Origin: Anaerolinea sp.
GTDB taxonomy: Bacteria; Chloroflexota; Limnocylindria; Limnocylindrales; CSP1-4
Direction of reading: 5' to 3'
Assembly: GCA_013822395.1 (NCBI GenBank)
Contig: PNKK01000008.1
Coordinates: forward strand, 23,090-87,089
DNA: 64,000 nt
In this document: one piece after another, positions 44,703 through 53,700 of the stretch
Position numbering within the stretch: the first letter of the stretch is position 1
Layout of the letters: every line of letters starts with the position of its first letter
Position numbers and translations under genes: made by a program
Notes under the pieces: model-generated
What the model was told of the DNA's origin: nothing
The model's database searches: none
Seen by the model: only the letters and a program-made list of their open reading frames with translations

Positions 44703-44981
44703 TCAGCCGGCGGCGACCTCGGCGAGCGCGGCGTCGAGCTCTTCGTCGGACGGCTCCACGACGACCCGGGCGGGCCGCTCCGCGTCCCCGATGAGGATCA
44801 CCGGCGTCACGAGGAGTCCGCTGTTGTAGGACCGGTTGATCGCGTCTGCCTCCGCGTCGAACTCGACGTTCCGATAGCTGAATGGAATTCCGCGAGCCGT
44901 GAGATGCGCGTGTGAGCGGACCGTGTCCTCGCAGGTATCACGGCCGAGGATGAGGATCGGAGGCCAGTCGACGGTACCCAT
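44703..44981 (-). CDS. Glutaredoxin-like protein with a single active-site cysteine
   Basis: A 92-residue thioredoxin-fold protein. The redox motif is GRDTCEDT (Cys17, then Thr where CxxC proteins have the second Cys), the fold is supported by IPFSYRNVEFDAEA and the cis-proline LLVTPVILIGDAERPA. Such single-Cys glutaredoxins reduce mixed disulfides or carry clusters. ATG 44981 gives a family-normal length. A small zinc-ribbon-like frame ends 14 nt upstream. Confidence 0.85.
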   Translation of the reverse strand: MGTVDWPPILILGRDTCEDTVRSHAHLTARGIPFSYRNVEFDAEADAINRSYNSGLLVTPVILIGDAERPARVVVEPSDEELDAALAEVAAG

Positions 44982-44995
44982 CCGCGCAGTGTGCC

Positions 44996-45229
44996 TCAGG
45001 CGTCGAAGCGTGGCGGCTCGCCTCTGGTGGCGGCCGCTGCGGCGGTCAGCACCGAGTCCCGGAGGCCGCTGTCGGTTGCCGGCGCCCGGCAGGCCGCGCA
45101 ACGGATCTCCGGGCGGCCCACCGGCTTCAGGCCTCCCTCGGGCGCGGCGAGCCCGAGCAGGCGGAGCCCGGTGGGGTCGAGGATCACGCGGTCCAGGGCG
45201 CGAACCGGGCTGTCGATCTCCCACGACAC
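44996..45229 (-). CDS. Possible 77-residue CxxC protein
   Basis: GTG 45229 is preceded by GGAG about 8 nt upstream. The product begins VSWEIDSPVRALDRVILDPT, contains one CAAC pair and ends ATRGEPPRFDA. Between a helicase gene and the glutaredoxin-like gene, all leftward, it could be part of the same transcript. Codon use is similar to neighbours, but without a homology search I cannot be sure it is expressed. Confidence 0.4.
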   Translation of the reverse strand: MSWEIDSPVRALDRVILDPTGLRLLGLAAPEGGLKPVGRPEIRCAACRAPATDSGLRDSVLTAAAAATRGEPPRFDA

Positions 45230-45272
45230 CGCGGCACTCCGGAGGCGGGGCAGAGCGGTGGCGCCGAGGCGG

Positions 45273-46862
45273 TCATGGGGTTCGGCCAAACGGCCGCTCA
45301 CCGCGCCGGGCCGGCCCGTTCCCGCGCCGGGCCAGGCGCTCACCGGGCAGGACCACACGCGGGCCCGGATCAGAAGAGCGCGGGCCGGCACCGGACTGCC
45401 GAGGGCCGCCAAACGATTGCCCGGGTGCCGGTGCCCCGTTCCGCCACGGCGCCTGCGCATCTCCCTGGGCGGGCGCGTGGGACCGATCCGTGGCAGAACC
45501 CGAGGCAGAGGTTCGGCCGCGTGCCGGCGCTCCAGGTCGCCGGTTGGCGATACTCCGGTGCGGCCGGGGTCCACTCGGCCGGGCCCCGAAGCCGGTGGGG
45601 CCTCGGCCGGGCCCGGACGGGACGAACGGCCCGCGCGGTGGGCGCGGCGCCGCTTCTGCACCGGTTCGGAGGCGGATCGCCTGGGGCCGGATCGAACGAT
45701 CGGGCTCATAGCCCGGCACGATCTCGACGTCGATCCGTCGTCCGAGCAGCTGCTCGATGTCCCGAAGCAGCCGGTCCTCGTCGACGCAGACGAGCGAGAT
45801 CGCGTCGCCCTCGACGCCGGCCCGGCCGGTCCGGCCGATCCGGTGGAGGTAGTCCTCCGGGGTCATCGGCAGCTCGAAGTTGACGACGTGCGGCAGCTCC
45901 TCGATGTCGATGCCCCGCGCGGCGACCTCGGTCGCGACGAGGATCGCCACTCGGCCGGCCTTGAAATCGTTGAGTGCCCGGATCCGCTGCGACTGGCTGC
46001 GGTTGCCGTGGATCGCGGCGGCGGTGATCCCGTCGCTCACGAGCTGCTCCGCGAGGCGGTTGGCGCCGTGCTTCGTGCGCGCGAAGACGAGCGCCTGGTC
46101 GATCCGGCCGGACGCCACGAGCTCCCGCAGGAGGTCGCGCTTGCGCTCGCGGTCGACGCGGATGACGACCTGCCGGACGAGGGCTGTCGGCGTGTTCCGC
46201 GGCGTCGCCTGGACGTGCGCTGGGTCGCGCAGGAAGCCCGAGGCGAGGGACCGGATGTCGTTGTTGAAGGTGGCCGAGAAGAGCAGGTTCTGGCGCGCGG
46301 CCGGGAGGGTCTCGAGGATCCGCCGGATGTCCCGGATGAACCCCATGTCCAGCATCCGGTCCGCCTCGTCGAGGACGAGGACCTCGACCGCCGACAGGTC
46401 CACGGTGCGCTGGTTGATGTGGTCGAGGAGCCGGCCGGGCGTCGCGACGACGATCTCCGGGCCGCTGCGGAGCCCGCGGAACTGCGGCTCGTAGCCGACG
46501 CCGCCGTAGATCGGGACCGATCGGACGGGGCGCCGGGCGCCATAGGTCCGGACGCTCTCCTCCACCTGGAGCGCGAGCTCGCGGGTGGGTACGAGGACGA
46601 GCACGCGTGGCAGGCGGCGCGGCTGGCCACCCGGTCGCAGCGGCGCCGCAGGGCGCGGTGACGGTACGGCATGGAGCCGCTGGAGGATCGGCAGGACGAA
46701 GGCCGCCGTCTTGCCGGTGCCGGTCTGGGCGCCCGCGAGGACGTCGCGGCCCGCGAGGACGTGCGGGATTGCCTGGGCCTGGACGGGGGTGGGCTCGGTG
46801 TAACCCTGGTCCGCGACAGCGCGGAGGAGCTCGGGCGACAGCCCGAGAAGATCGAAGGACAT
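45273..46862 (-). CDS. DEAD-box RNA helicase with basic Pro/Arg-rich tail (second of two)
   Basis: A 529-residue helicase closely related to the one at 35625. Motifs: [45 protein letters not shown], all intact. The last ~140 residues are rich in Pro, Arg, Gly and Ser, as in cold-shock helicases that use such tails for RNA binding. ATG 46862 has AGGAG 6-10 nt upstream. Possible co-transcription with the following small genes. Confidence 0.92.
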   Translation of the reverse strand: MSFDLLGLSPELLRAVADQGYTEPTPVQAQAIPHVLAGRDVLAGAQTGTGKTAAFVLPILQRLHAVPSPRPAAPLRPGGQPRRLPRVLVLVPTRELALQVEESVRTYGARRPVRSVPIYGGVGYEPQFRGLRSGPEIVVATPGRLLDHINQRTVDLSAVEVLVLDEADRMLDMGFIRDIRRILETLPAARQNLLFSATFNNDIRSLASGFLRDPAHVQATPRNTPTALVRQVVIRVDRERKRDLLRELVASGRIDQALVFARTKHGANRLAEQLVSDGITAAAIHGNRSQSQRIRALNDFKAGRVAILVATEVAARGIDIEELPHVVNFELPMTPEDYLHRIGRTGRAGVEGDAISLVCVDEDRLLRDIEQLLGRRIDVEIVPGYEPDRSIRPQAIRLRTGAEAAPRPPRGPFVPSGPGRGPTGFGARPSGPRPHRSIANRRPGAPARGRTSASGSATDRSHAPAQGDAQAPWRNGAPAPGQSFGGPRQSGAGPRSSDPGPRVVLPGERLARRGNGPARRGERPFGRTP

Positions 46863-47185
46863 GAGGAGGTGCTCCTGGACGGGCCCTCCCGCTCATGCGG
46901 GGCCCGGTCAGGGCAGGGTGGGGATCGAAATCAGCGGCTTGGGCCGGGGCACTGACCGGGGCGCCCATCGAGCTCGAAGACGGGCATCATAACCGGGATC
47001 CGGGAATCGCGCCCCTCCGGATCGCCGGCTTGAGTCGTCTGGGAGCTCATTCCGGACACGAGCACGCTCGTCACACAGCTGGAGTCGTCGGATGCGACTG
47101 CGTGACGAGCACGCCCATTCGTGGAATGAGTCGCTACGCGGGCAAACGACTCGCCCACAACGGTCGTGGGGCGCAGTTCGCCCGC
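46863..47185. other. Intergenic region with a long imperfect palindrome
   Basis: 323 bp without a supported gene; dominated by the hairpin listed at 47046-47130. Confidence 0.6.
47046..47130. repeat. 85-bp imperfect palindrome (extended hairpin)
   Basis: Nested arms: CTCATTCC/GGAATGAG (47046 and 47123), GCTCGTCAC/GTGACGAGC (47066 and 47102) and AGTCG/CGACT (47083 and 47095). It lies between the PAC2 stop and the helicase start on the minus strand and could terminate or process the PAC2 transcript. Confidence 0.65.
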
Positions 47186-48049
47186 TCAGTTGGGCCGGCC
47201 GCCGCCGCCCATCTCCCGACCCTGGTCGCGGAGGAAGCGCTCGATGTCGGCGATGAGGTCGTCGCCGGCCGGCAGCCGTGATTCGTCCGCCATGCCCTCG
47301 AGGCGCTCGACGTAGTTGCGGGTGGTCTCGTCGAGCGCGGCGGCGGCATCGAGGCGCTTCCGAAGGACCTGGGCCGCGTCCGCGAGATCGCCCGTCGGGG
47401 CCTCGATGTCGAGGTGACGTCCGACGGCCCGCAGCAGCTCCAGCGCCGCGCCCGGGTACTCGCCCGAGACGTAATGGGGGATCTGCGCGAAGTAGCCGAC
47501 GGCCGGGATCCCCGCCCGCGAGACCGCCATGTCCAGAACGGAGATGCAGGCGGCCGGGACGCGGAGGAGGCCCAGCGGGCCGGCCTGGACGTCGCCGCGG
47601 AGGAGACCGGGTTCGGAGGACGTGCCGAGGATCGGCACGGGCCGGGTGTGGGGCACGGCCGCCGGGATCGCCCCGATGCTGATCCACTGGGTGACGTGGA
47701 GCTTCCTGGCGACCTCGACGACCTCGGCCGCAAATCGCCGCCACTTGAAGTCGGGCTCGGCACCGCTGAGGACGAGGACATCCCGCTCGCCGATTCGCCG
47801 GCTGCGCATCTGGAGCGTCGGCCAGGTCAGGCGCTCCGGCTTGCCGTTCTCGATCTCGAGCGTCGGGCGGCGAGCCCGGAAGTCGAAGAGCTGGTCGCCA
47901 TCGAACTCGGCGACGATCCGGCCCTTCTCGGCCAGCTTCGCGGCGGCATCGGTCGCGGCGCTCCCGGCATCGACCCAGCCGTCGAGCGCCGCGACGACCA
48001 CCGGGTCGACGAGGTCGGCCTCAGGTTCCCGGAGCTGATAGAGCGCCAC
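47186..48049 (-). CDS. PAC2 family protein
   Basis: A 287-residue protein of the PAC2 family, related to proteasome-assembly chaperone 2 and common in actinobacteria and Chloroflexota. The early VVAALDGWVDAGSAATDAA and DQLFDFRARRPTLEI blocks and the later GIPAVGYFAQIPHYVSGEYPGAALEL match this family. GTG 48049 follows GAGGT 5 nt upstream and is 7 nt after the cupin stop, so the two form an operon. Its bacterial role is not established. Confidence 0.88.
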   Translation of the reverse strand: MALYQLREPEADLVDPVVVAALDGWVDAGSAATDAAAKLAEKGRIVAEFDGDQLFDFRARRPTLEIENGKPERLTWPTLQMRSRRIGERDVLVLSGAEPDFKWRRFAAEVVEVARKLHVTQWISIGAIPAAVPHTRPVPILGTSSEPGLLRGDVQAGPLGLLRVPAACISVLDMAVSRAGIPAVGYFAQIPHYVSGEYPGAALELLRAVGRHLDIEAPTGDLADAAQVLRKRLDAAAALDETTRNYVERLEGMADESRLPAGDDLIADIERFLRDQGREMGGGGRPN

Positions 48050-48056
48050 GTCGACC

Positions 48057-48434
48057 TCAGCCCGCGGTCGGCCAGCGGGGCGTCTCGCCCTCGATGACCT
48101 CGAGGCGATCCCAGTCGGACCGGATTGGCGTGAAGACGTCGACGACGACGGCGCCCGCGGGCCCGGCGGCGACCCCGTGGGGCCGGTTCGCGGTGATCCG
48201 CCACGTGCCACCCGGGCCCAGGACGCGCGTCTCGCCGTCGAGCGTGAAGTGCATCTCGCCGGTGATGACCATGCCCAGCTGCTCCGCCTCGTGGCGGTGC
48301 TCGGGGACGATCGCGTGCGGCTCCAGCTCCACGATCGCGAGCGTGATCTGCTCACCCTGGATCCGGCGCGCCCGGACGGCGTCGCCCCAGACCCTGAGGA
48401 GCGGTGCGTCCACGATGTCAATCAGGTTGCTCAT
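48057..48434 (-). CDS. Single-domain cupin protein
   Basis: A 125-residue cupin barrel. Motif 1 is visible as PEHRHEAEQLGMVITGE (two histidines and a glutamate) and motif 2 as RPHGVAAGPAG. The ligand is unknown. The start ATG 48434 gives the usual small-cupin length. It is upstream of and probably co-transcribed with the PAC2 gene. Confidence 0.85.
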   Translation of the reverse strand: MSNLIDIVDAPLLRVWGDAVRARRIQGEQITLAIVELEPHAIVPEHRHEAEQLGMVITGEMHFTLDGETRVLGPGGTWRITANRPHGVAAGPAGAVVVDVFTPIRSDWDRLEVIEGETPRWPTAG

Positions 48435-48780
48435 CCCCGGAGCATAGCGCGGCGAACTCGGGGGGCCGTGTACGCCGATGCCTCGGGCGCGCCCAGTCCC
48501 GGTCGCGACCGATGATCGCGTTCGGTTCATAGGGCTTGCCCAGAAATGGAGGTAGACGCCGTCCTTGCTCGTATCCGCCTCGCGGGCGATCGCGTCGACC
48601 GCTGCGCGTCGGTAGCCAAGACGGCTGACTGGGCTCCTGAGTCACGCCTCGGAAGACCTCGCCAATACCCGACCGGCTGGTCGGTTTTGGCGAGCGTAGC
48701 AGAACGTCGCCGACGGCCGGCTCGGTCAGCTTCAGCGCGGCGCTTCGCGAACCGTGCTGGGCGAGATCGGTACGTCTGAC
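48435..48780. other. Intergenic region between cupin and fbiC genes
   Basis: 346 bp without a supported gene; contains the fbiC terminator-like hairpin (48658-48694). Confidence 0.6.
48658..48694 (-). terminator. Nested hairpin downstream of fbiC
   Basis: CTCGCCAA (48658-48665) pairs with TTGGCGAG (48687-48694) and the inner CCGACC (48669-48674) pairs with GGTCGG (48679-48684) over a 4-nt loop. It is 87 nt after the fbiC stop on the minus strand, at the end of the rib-fbiC operon. Confidence 0.7.
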
Positions 48781-51282
48781 TCAGGACACCTCGACGCGGC
48801 TGACCGAGTCGCCGCCGGAGATCGCTCGCGCAGCCCGCAGGAACCGCAGGTCCGCCGGCTGGATGAGCTCCGTGAGGGGTGGCGCGCCGAACGAGCGGTG
48901 GACCTGCTCCTCCGGGGGTCGGCCGTAGAGCGTGGTGCGCTGGTGAGGCTGGCGACCGATCGAGCGGATGAGCGCCTCCATCGCCTCGGGCGCGAGCTCC
49001 TGCCCGTGGGCCGCGCCCGCGGCGCGCGAGATCGACTCGTTCATGAGCGTCCCGCCCATGTCGTTCGCGCCGCTCTGGAGGGCGGCTGCCGCGCCGGTCG
49101 GGCCGAGCTTCACCCAGGACGCCTGGACCCTCGGGATCAGCGGGTGGAGGGCCAGCCGGCTGACGGCGTGCATGAGGACCGACTCCCGGTAGGTCGGCCC
49201 ACGCCGGGCGCGGCCCTTGAGGTACATCGGCGCCTCGAGGTGGACGAACGGGAGTGGAACGAACTCGGTGATCCCGCCGGTCCGCTCCTGGATATCCCGC
49301 AGCACGAGCAGGTGACGGGCCCAGGCGTCATAGCCCTCGACATGGCCGAACATGATCGTGCTCGTCGTCCGCAGTCCGACGTGGTGCGCCGCCTCGATGA
49401 CCTCGGCCCACTCGGTGGTGCGGAGCTTGTCCGGGCAGATGATCGCCCGGATACGGTCGTCGAGGATCTCGGCCGCGGTGCCCGGCAGGCTGCCCAGGCC
49501 GGCCTCGCGGAGTCGCCCGAGGTACGCCTCGAGCCCGAGCCTGAGCGTCCGCGCGCCCTGGCTGACCTCGAGCGGCGAGAAGGCATGGACGTGCATGGTC
49601 GGCAGCTCTGCCTTGATCGCCCGGATCACGTCGAGGTAGAAGTCCCCGGTGAAATCGGGATGGATGCCGCCCTGGAGGCAGACCTCGGTGGCGCCCCGCT
49701 GCCAGGCCTCCCGGCTGCGTCGGACGATCTCTTCGAGCGGCAGCAGGTAGGGCTTGCCGCGGAGGTTCTCGGCGAGCTTGCCCTTGCTGAAGGCGCAGAA
49801 CTGGCAGCGATACGTGCACACGTTCGTGTAGTTGATGTTGCGGTTGACGACGTAGGTGACCTCGTCGCCGTTCATCGCCCGTCGGAGCTCGTCGGCCGCC
49901 TCCGTCACGAGCCGTGCCTCGCCGCCGCGAGCCTCGAACAGCCGGACGATCTGCGCCTCGGTCAACCGATCGCCGGCGGCGGCGCGGTCGAGGATCGATC
50001 GGAGGGCGTTGCGACCGGAGCTCGGCGCGGGGCCAGCGGTCAGCGACGATAGCGGCGAGCTGTCGGGGGTGATCCCGGCGAACCACGCCTCGTCCCGTGC
50101 GAGTCCTGCGCCGTCAGACAGCCGGAGCACGCCCGGTCGGACGCCATCGTCAATCCAGCGCGTCCCCTCGAGGACGTACTCGGGGTAGACGGTGAGGCGA
50201 GGCTGGAGGGTAAGACCACGCGATTCCGTCACCGATGTGAGCCGCTCGAGCTCGGGCCACGGCGCCTCCGGATTGACGTGGTCGACGGTGACCGGCGACA
50301 CGCCGCCCCAGTCGTCGATGCCGGCATCGAGCAGGCGGCCGAAGTCGCCGGTCAGGTTCGGCGGCGCCTGGAGATGGACGTCCGGTCCGAGGATCAGCCG
50401 GGCGACCGCGATCGTCCAGAGGTGGTCGTCGAGCGTCGGCTCGGGGTGGTCGGCCATCTTCGTGTCGGGCTTGGCCCGGAAGTTCTGGACGATCACCTCC
50501 TGGATGTGGCCGTAGCGGGCATGGAGGTCGGCGATCGCGTAGAGGGCGTCGATGCGCTCCGCACGCGTCTCGCCGATCCCGATCAGGATCCCGGTCGTGA
50601 ACGGGATCGCCAGCCGGCCGGCGGCCTCGATCATGGCGAGACGTCGCTCCGGCAGCTTGTCCGGCGAGCCGAAGTGGGGCATCCCTCGCTGACTGAGCCG
50701 GGACGTGGCCGTCTCGAGCATGATCCCCTGCGAGGGAGCGACCCTCCGAAGCCGGGCGAGCTCGTCCTCGGACACGACGCCCGGGTTGGCGTGGGGCAGC
50801 AGTCCGGTCTCGCGGAGGACGGCACCGGCCGCCTCGGCCAGGTACGAGATCGTCGTCTCGTGGCCGAGCGCGGCCAGCTCGTCGCGGGCAACGGCGTAGC
50901 GCAGCTCCGGCTTGTCACCGAGGGTGAAGAGCGCCTCCCGACAGCCGGCCGCGACTCCCGCCCGCGCGATGTCGAGGACCTCGGCGAGGGTCAGGTAGGC
51001 CCGTTCGCCGCGGCGCGGTGGCCGAGCGAACGTGCAGTAATGGCAGACGTCGCGGCAGAGCTTCGTGAGCGGGATGAAGACCTTCGGGGAGTACGTGATC
51101 CGGCCGTAGCCACGCTCGTCTCGCACGGCCGTGGCACGGACGATGAGTGCCTCGAGGGCGGGCCCGGTGGCGATCCGGGCCAGAGCGAGCGCCTCGGCGC
51201 GGTCGATGCCCGGGGTCCCGGCCGTGGTCGACACGGCGGACCCGCTCGCGCCGGATGCGCGTCGATGTCCTGCAGACGTCAT
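48781..51282 (-). CDS. fbiC: FO synthase FbiC (fused CofG-CofH), F420 biosynthesis
   Basis: An 833-residue protein with two radical-SAM halves. The CofG half has CRDVCHYC (Cys76, 80, 83); the CofH half has CTYRCQFC (about Cys489, 493, 496). Together they join tyrosine and 5-amino-6-ribitylaminouracil, an intermediate of riboflavin synthesis, to make FO, the deazaflavin core of F420. The fusion is typical of actinobacteria and some Chloroflexota; archaea carry separate genes. ATG 51282 lies 19 nt after the ribH stop, so it is the last gene of the rib operon and should be under the same riboswitch. Confidence 0.95.
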   Translation of the reverse strand: MTSAGHRRASGASGSAVSTTAGTPGIDRAEALALARIATGPALEALIVRATAVRDERGYGRITYSPKVFIPLTKLCRDVCHYCTFARPPRRGERAYLTLAEVLDIARAGVAAGCREALFTLGDKPELRYAVARDELAALGHETTISYLAEAAGAVLRETGLLPHANPGVVSEDELARLRRVAPSQGIMLETATSRLSQRGMPHFGSPDKLPERRLAMIEAAGRLAIPFTTGILIGIGETRAERIDALYAIADLHARYGHIQEVIVQNFRAKPDTKMADHPEPTLDDHLWTIAVARLILGPDVHLQAPPNLTGDFGRLLDAGIDDWGGVSPVTVDHVNPEAPWPELERLTSVTESRGLTLQPRLTVYPEYVLEGTRWIDDGVRPGVLRLSDGAGLARDEAWFAGITPDSSPLSSLTAGPAPSSGRNALRSILDRAAAGDRLTEAQIVRLFEARGGEARLVTEAADELRRAMNGDEVTYVVNRNINYTNVCTYRCQFCAFSKGKLAENLRGKPYLLPLEEIVRRSREAWQRGATEVCLQGGIHPDFTGDFYLDVIRAIKAELPTMHVHAFSPLEVSQGARTLRLGLEAYLGRLREAGLGSLPGTAAEILDDRIRAIICPDKLRTTEWAEVIEAAHHVGLRTTSTIMFGHVEGYDAWARHLLVLRDIQERTGGITEFVPLPFVHLEAPMYLKGRARRGPTYRESVLMHAVSRLALHPLIPRVQASWVKLGPTGAAAALQSGANDMGGTLMNESISRAAGAAHGQELAPEAMEALIRSIGRQPHQRTTLYGRPPEEQVHRSFGAPPLTELIQPADLRFLRAARAISGGDSVSRVEVS

Positions 51283-51301
51283 CGGTACGGAGCCTTCCTC
51301 T

Positions 51302-51835
51302 TCAGATCGCACGGGTATCGGCCATCTCGCGTCGGGTCGCCAGCTCCGGGCTTGCCAGGAGCCTTGCCATCTCGACGGCATCGCGGGCGGCATCGGCACC
51401 GCGGCGGTAGGCACCGTCGGCGCGGTCCATCGCCTGCTCCACGGTGTTGGTCGTGAGCACCCCGAAGATCACCGGCCGGCCGGTCTCGAGGCCCACCCGG
51501 AGGATCCCGTCCGCCGCCGCACCGGCGACGAAGTCGAAGTGGCGCGTCTCGCCCTGGATCACCGCGCCGAGACAGACGACCGCGTCGGGCGGTTCGGCCG
51601 AGCGAAGCAGGGCGCGGGCCGCGATCGGCAGCTCGAATGCCCCGGGAACGCGCAGCAGGACGACGTCCTCCGGCCGAACCCCAAGCCGGCCGAGCTCTGC
51701 CTGGGCTGTCTCCAAGAGCCGCTCCACGACCTCCGCGTTGAACCGGGCGGCGACGATGCCGATCCGCAGCCCGCGTCCGTCGGGGCTCTCGCCCTCGGTG
51801 GGACCGCCGCCCGTGGCTCCAGCGTTGGTGTTCAT
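51302..51835 (-). CDS. ribH: 6,7-dimethyl-8-ribityllumazine synthase
   Basis: A 177-residue lumazine synthase that condenses 5-amino-6-ribitylaminouracil with dihydroxybutanone phosphate. The motifs IVAARFNAEVVERLLETA, VPGAFELPIAA, CLGAVIQGETRHFDFV and GRPVIFGVLTTNT are standard. A 20-residue disordered-looking N-terminus precedes the core. ATG 51835 overlaps the RibE-BA stop (ATGA). Confidence 0.95.
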   Translation of the reverse strand: MNTNAGATGGGPTEGESPDGRGLRIGIVAARFNAEVVERLLETAQAELGRLGVRPEDVVLLRVPGAFELPIAARALLRSAEPPDAVVCLGAVIQGETRHFDFVAGAAADGILRVGLETGRPVIFGVLTTNTVEQAMDRADGAYRRGADAARDAVEMARLLASPELATRREMADTRAI

Positions 51836-53700
51836 CGGTTCGCTTCGAGGAGATGGCCGAGGCGGGCTTGCTTCGTCGCGAGGTAGGCGGCGTTGTCCGG
51901 CCCGGCGACGACCTCGAGGGGACGACGTTCCAGGACGGTGACCCCGGCGACTTCGAGCCCGTGCACCTTGGCCGGGTTGTTCGTGAGCAGGCGGACCCGA
52001 TCGACCCCGAGGTCGGCGAGGATCGCCGCCGCCCATCCGTAGTCGCGCAGATCTGCCGGGAAGCCGAGCGCGAGGTTCGCGTCGACGGTATCGAGCCCGG
52101 CATCCTGGAGGGCATAGGCGCGCGCCTTGTTGGCGAGGCCGATGCCGCGGCCCTCCTGGCGCAGGTAGACGAGGATGCCGGAGCCATGCGCGGCGATCGT
52201 CGCCAGGGCCCGCTCGAGCTGAGGGCCGCAGTCGCACCGCAGCGAGCCGAGGACGTCGCCGGTGAGGCATTCGGAGTGGACCCGGACCAGTGCCCCGTCT
52301 GCCGTTGGCTCGCCCAGGATGAGGGCCAGGTCGTTCAACCCATCGCCGGCGCCATAGACGACCATCCGGAATCGCCCGTGGGCGGTGGGGAGCGAGCTCT
52401 CCGCGACCCGGACGACCGCCGGCCGAATCGCCGCCGCCGGCTCCGCACATCGTGCCGGATCCCCGTGATCGATGAACCGCGCGATCTCGCCGACCGTGAC
52501 GAGCGGCAGGTCGTGGGCGGCGGCGAGCGCGGCCAGCTCCGGCCGCCGGGCCATCGTGCCGTCGGGGTTCATCACTTCCACGATCACCGCGGCGGGTTCG
52601 AGCCCGGCGAGTCGGCAGAGCTCGACGGCGGCCTCGGTGTGTCCCCGCCGCTCGCGTAACCCCCCGTCCGCGGCGCGCAGCGGGAACACGTGGCCCGGTC
52701 GGACGAGGTCGGTCGGGCGGGTCGCGGGGTCGATCAGGGCCCGAACCGTCGTCGCCCGCTCCATGGCTGAGACGCCGGTCGTGGCGCTCGCGGCATCGAC
52801 GCTGACGGTGAAGGCGGTCCCCTGCCGCGAGGTGTTGGCATCGACCATGAGCGGGATCTCGAGCGCGTCGAGCCGCTGGCCGTCCATCGCCACGCAGACC
52901 AAGCCGCCCGCCTCCCGGATGAGGAAGGCCAGCCACTCGGCCGTCGCGAACTGGGCGGCGAGGACGAGGTCGCCCTCGTTCTCCCGGTCCTCGTCGTCGA
53001 GGACGAGGACGGGCCGGCCGGCCCGGAACCCCGCGAGCGCCTCGACGACCGCGACCGACCGATCGTCGCCCGCCCCCGCCGGTTCGCCGGTCGCGGCCAG
53101 CGCACGCGGGGCGGGAGCGCCGTCGAGGAGGTGGCGCGCGAAGAGGTCGACCTCGACGTTGACGATGGTGCCGGGCTGGGCCGCGCCGAGCGTGGTGCGC
53201 TCCAGAGTCGTCCGGACGAGGGAGACGACGAAGCCGTCGGGCATCGAATGGACCACCGTCAGGCTTACCCCGTCGACTGCCACGAAGCCCTTCTCGACGA
53301 TCGCCCGGGCGAGCCGTTTCTCGCGCAACCGGAAGCGCACCAGCCGGGCGTCGCCCTCGGGCACGACCGAGACGACCTCCGCGATCCCGTCGACATGGCC
53401 CTGGACGAGGTGGCCGCCGAGCCGATCCCCGAACCGCAGCGACCGCTCGAGGTTGACCCCTTCGCCAGCGGCAAGCCGACCGAGGTTCGAGCGCCGGACC
53501 GTCTCGGGCATCAGGTCGAAAGCAAGCTCCTCGGATGCCGGGCGGCCAGCGGCGGTGAGGCAGACGCCGTTCAGCGCCACGCTTTCGCCGTCGAGGACGT
53601 CCTCGGTGAGACCCGGCGCGTGGACGACCAGCCGGATCCCCGGCTCGGCCGAGGCGAGCGAGACGACCTTCCCCATACCCGCGACGATCCCGCTAAACAT
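51832..53700 (-). CDS. ribE-ribBA: Trifunctional fusion: riboflavin synthase (RibE) - DHBP synthase (RibB) - GTP cyclohydrolase II (RibA)
   Basis: One uninterrupted 622-residue frame contains three enzymes. Residues 1-195 are riboflavin synthase alpha: MFSGIVAGMG start, GHLVQGHVDG, and the second-repeat VDGVSLTVV. A short linker (about 196-215) joins residues 216-415, DHBP synthase with DDEDRENEGD (235-244), TTGVS and GHTEAAVEL. Residues about 430-615 are GTP cyclohydrolase II with RVHSECLTGD and the zinc cysteines 478, 489 and 491, LRQEGRGIGL and LLTNNPAK. The ATG overlaps the ribD stop by 8 nt and has GAGGT upstream. RibBA fusions are common; adding RibE in one chain is unusual to my knowledge. 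Confidence 0.93.
   Translation of the reverse strand: MFSGIVAGMGKVVSLASAEPGIRLVVHAPGLTEDVLDGESVALNGVCLTAAGRPASEELAFDLMPETVRRSNLGRLAAGEGVNLERSLRFGDRLGGHLVQGHVDGIAEVVSVVPEGDARLVRFRLREKRLARAIVEKGFVAVDGVSLTVVHSMPDGFVVSLVRTTLERTTLGAAQPGTIVNVEVDLFARHLLDGAPAPRALAATGEPAGAGDDRSVAVVEALAGFRAGRPVLVLDDEDRENEGDLVLAAQFATAEWLAFLIREAGGLVCVAMDGQRLDALEIPLMVDANTSRQGTAFTVSVDAASATTGVSAMERATTVRALIDPATRPTDLVRPGHVFPLRAADGGLRERRGHTEAAVELCRLAGLEPAAVIVEVMNPDGTMARRPELAALAAAHDLPLVTVGEIARFIDHGDPARCAEPAAAIRPAVVRVAESSLPTAHGRFRMVVYGAGDGLNDLALILGEPTADGALVRVHSECLTGDVLGSLRCDCGPQLERALATIAAHGSGILVYLRQEGRGIGLANKARAYALQDAGLDTVDANLALGFPADLRDYGWAAAILADLGVDRVRLLTNNPAKVHGLEVAGVTVLERRPLEVVAGPDNAAYLATKQARLGHLLEANR

Noticed and set aside
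48546..48779. 77-codon plus-strand frame before fbiC
   Set aside because: Overlaps the nested hairpin after fbiC, has no ribosome site of note and a composition typical of non-coding GC-rich DNA.
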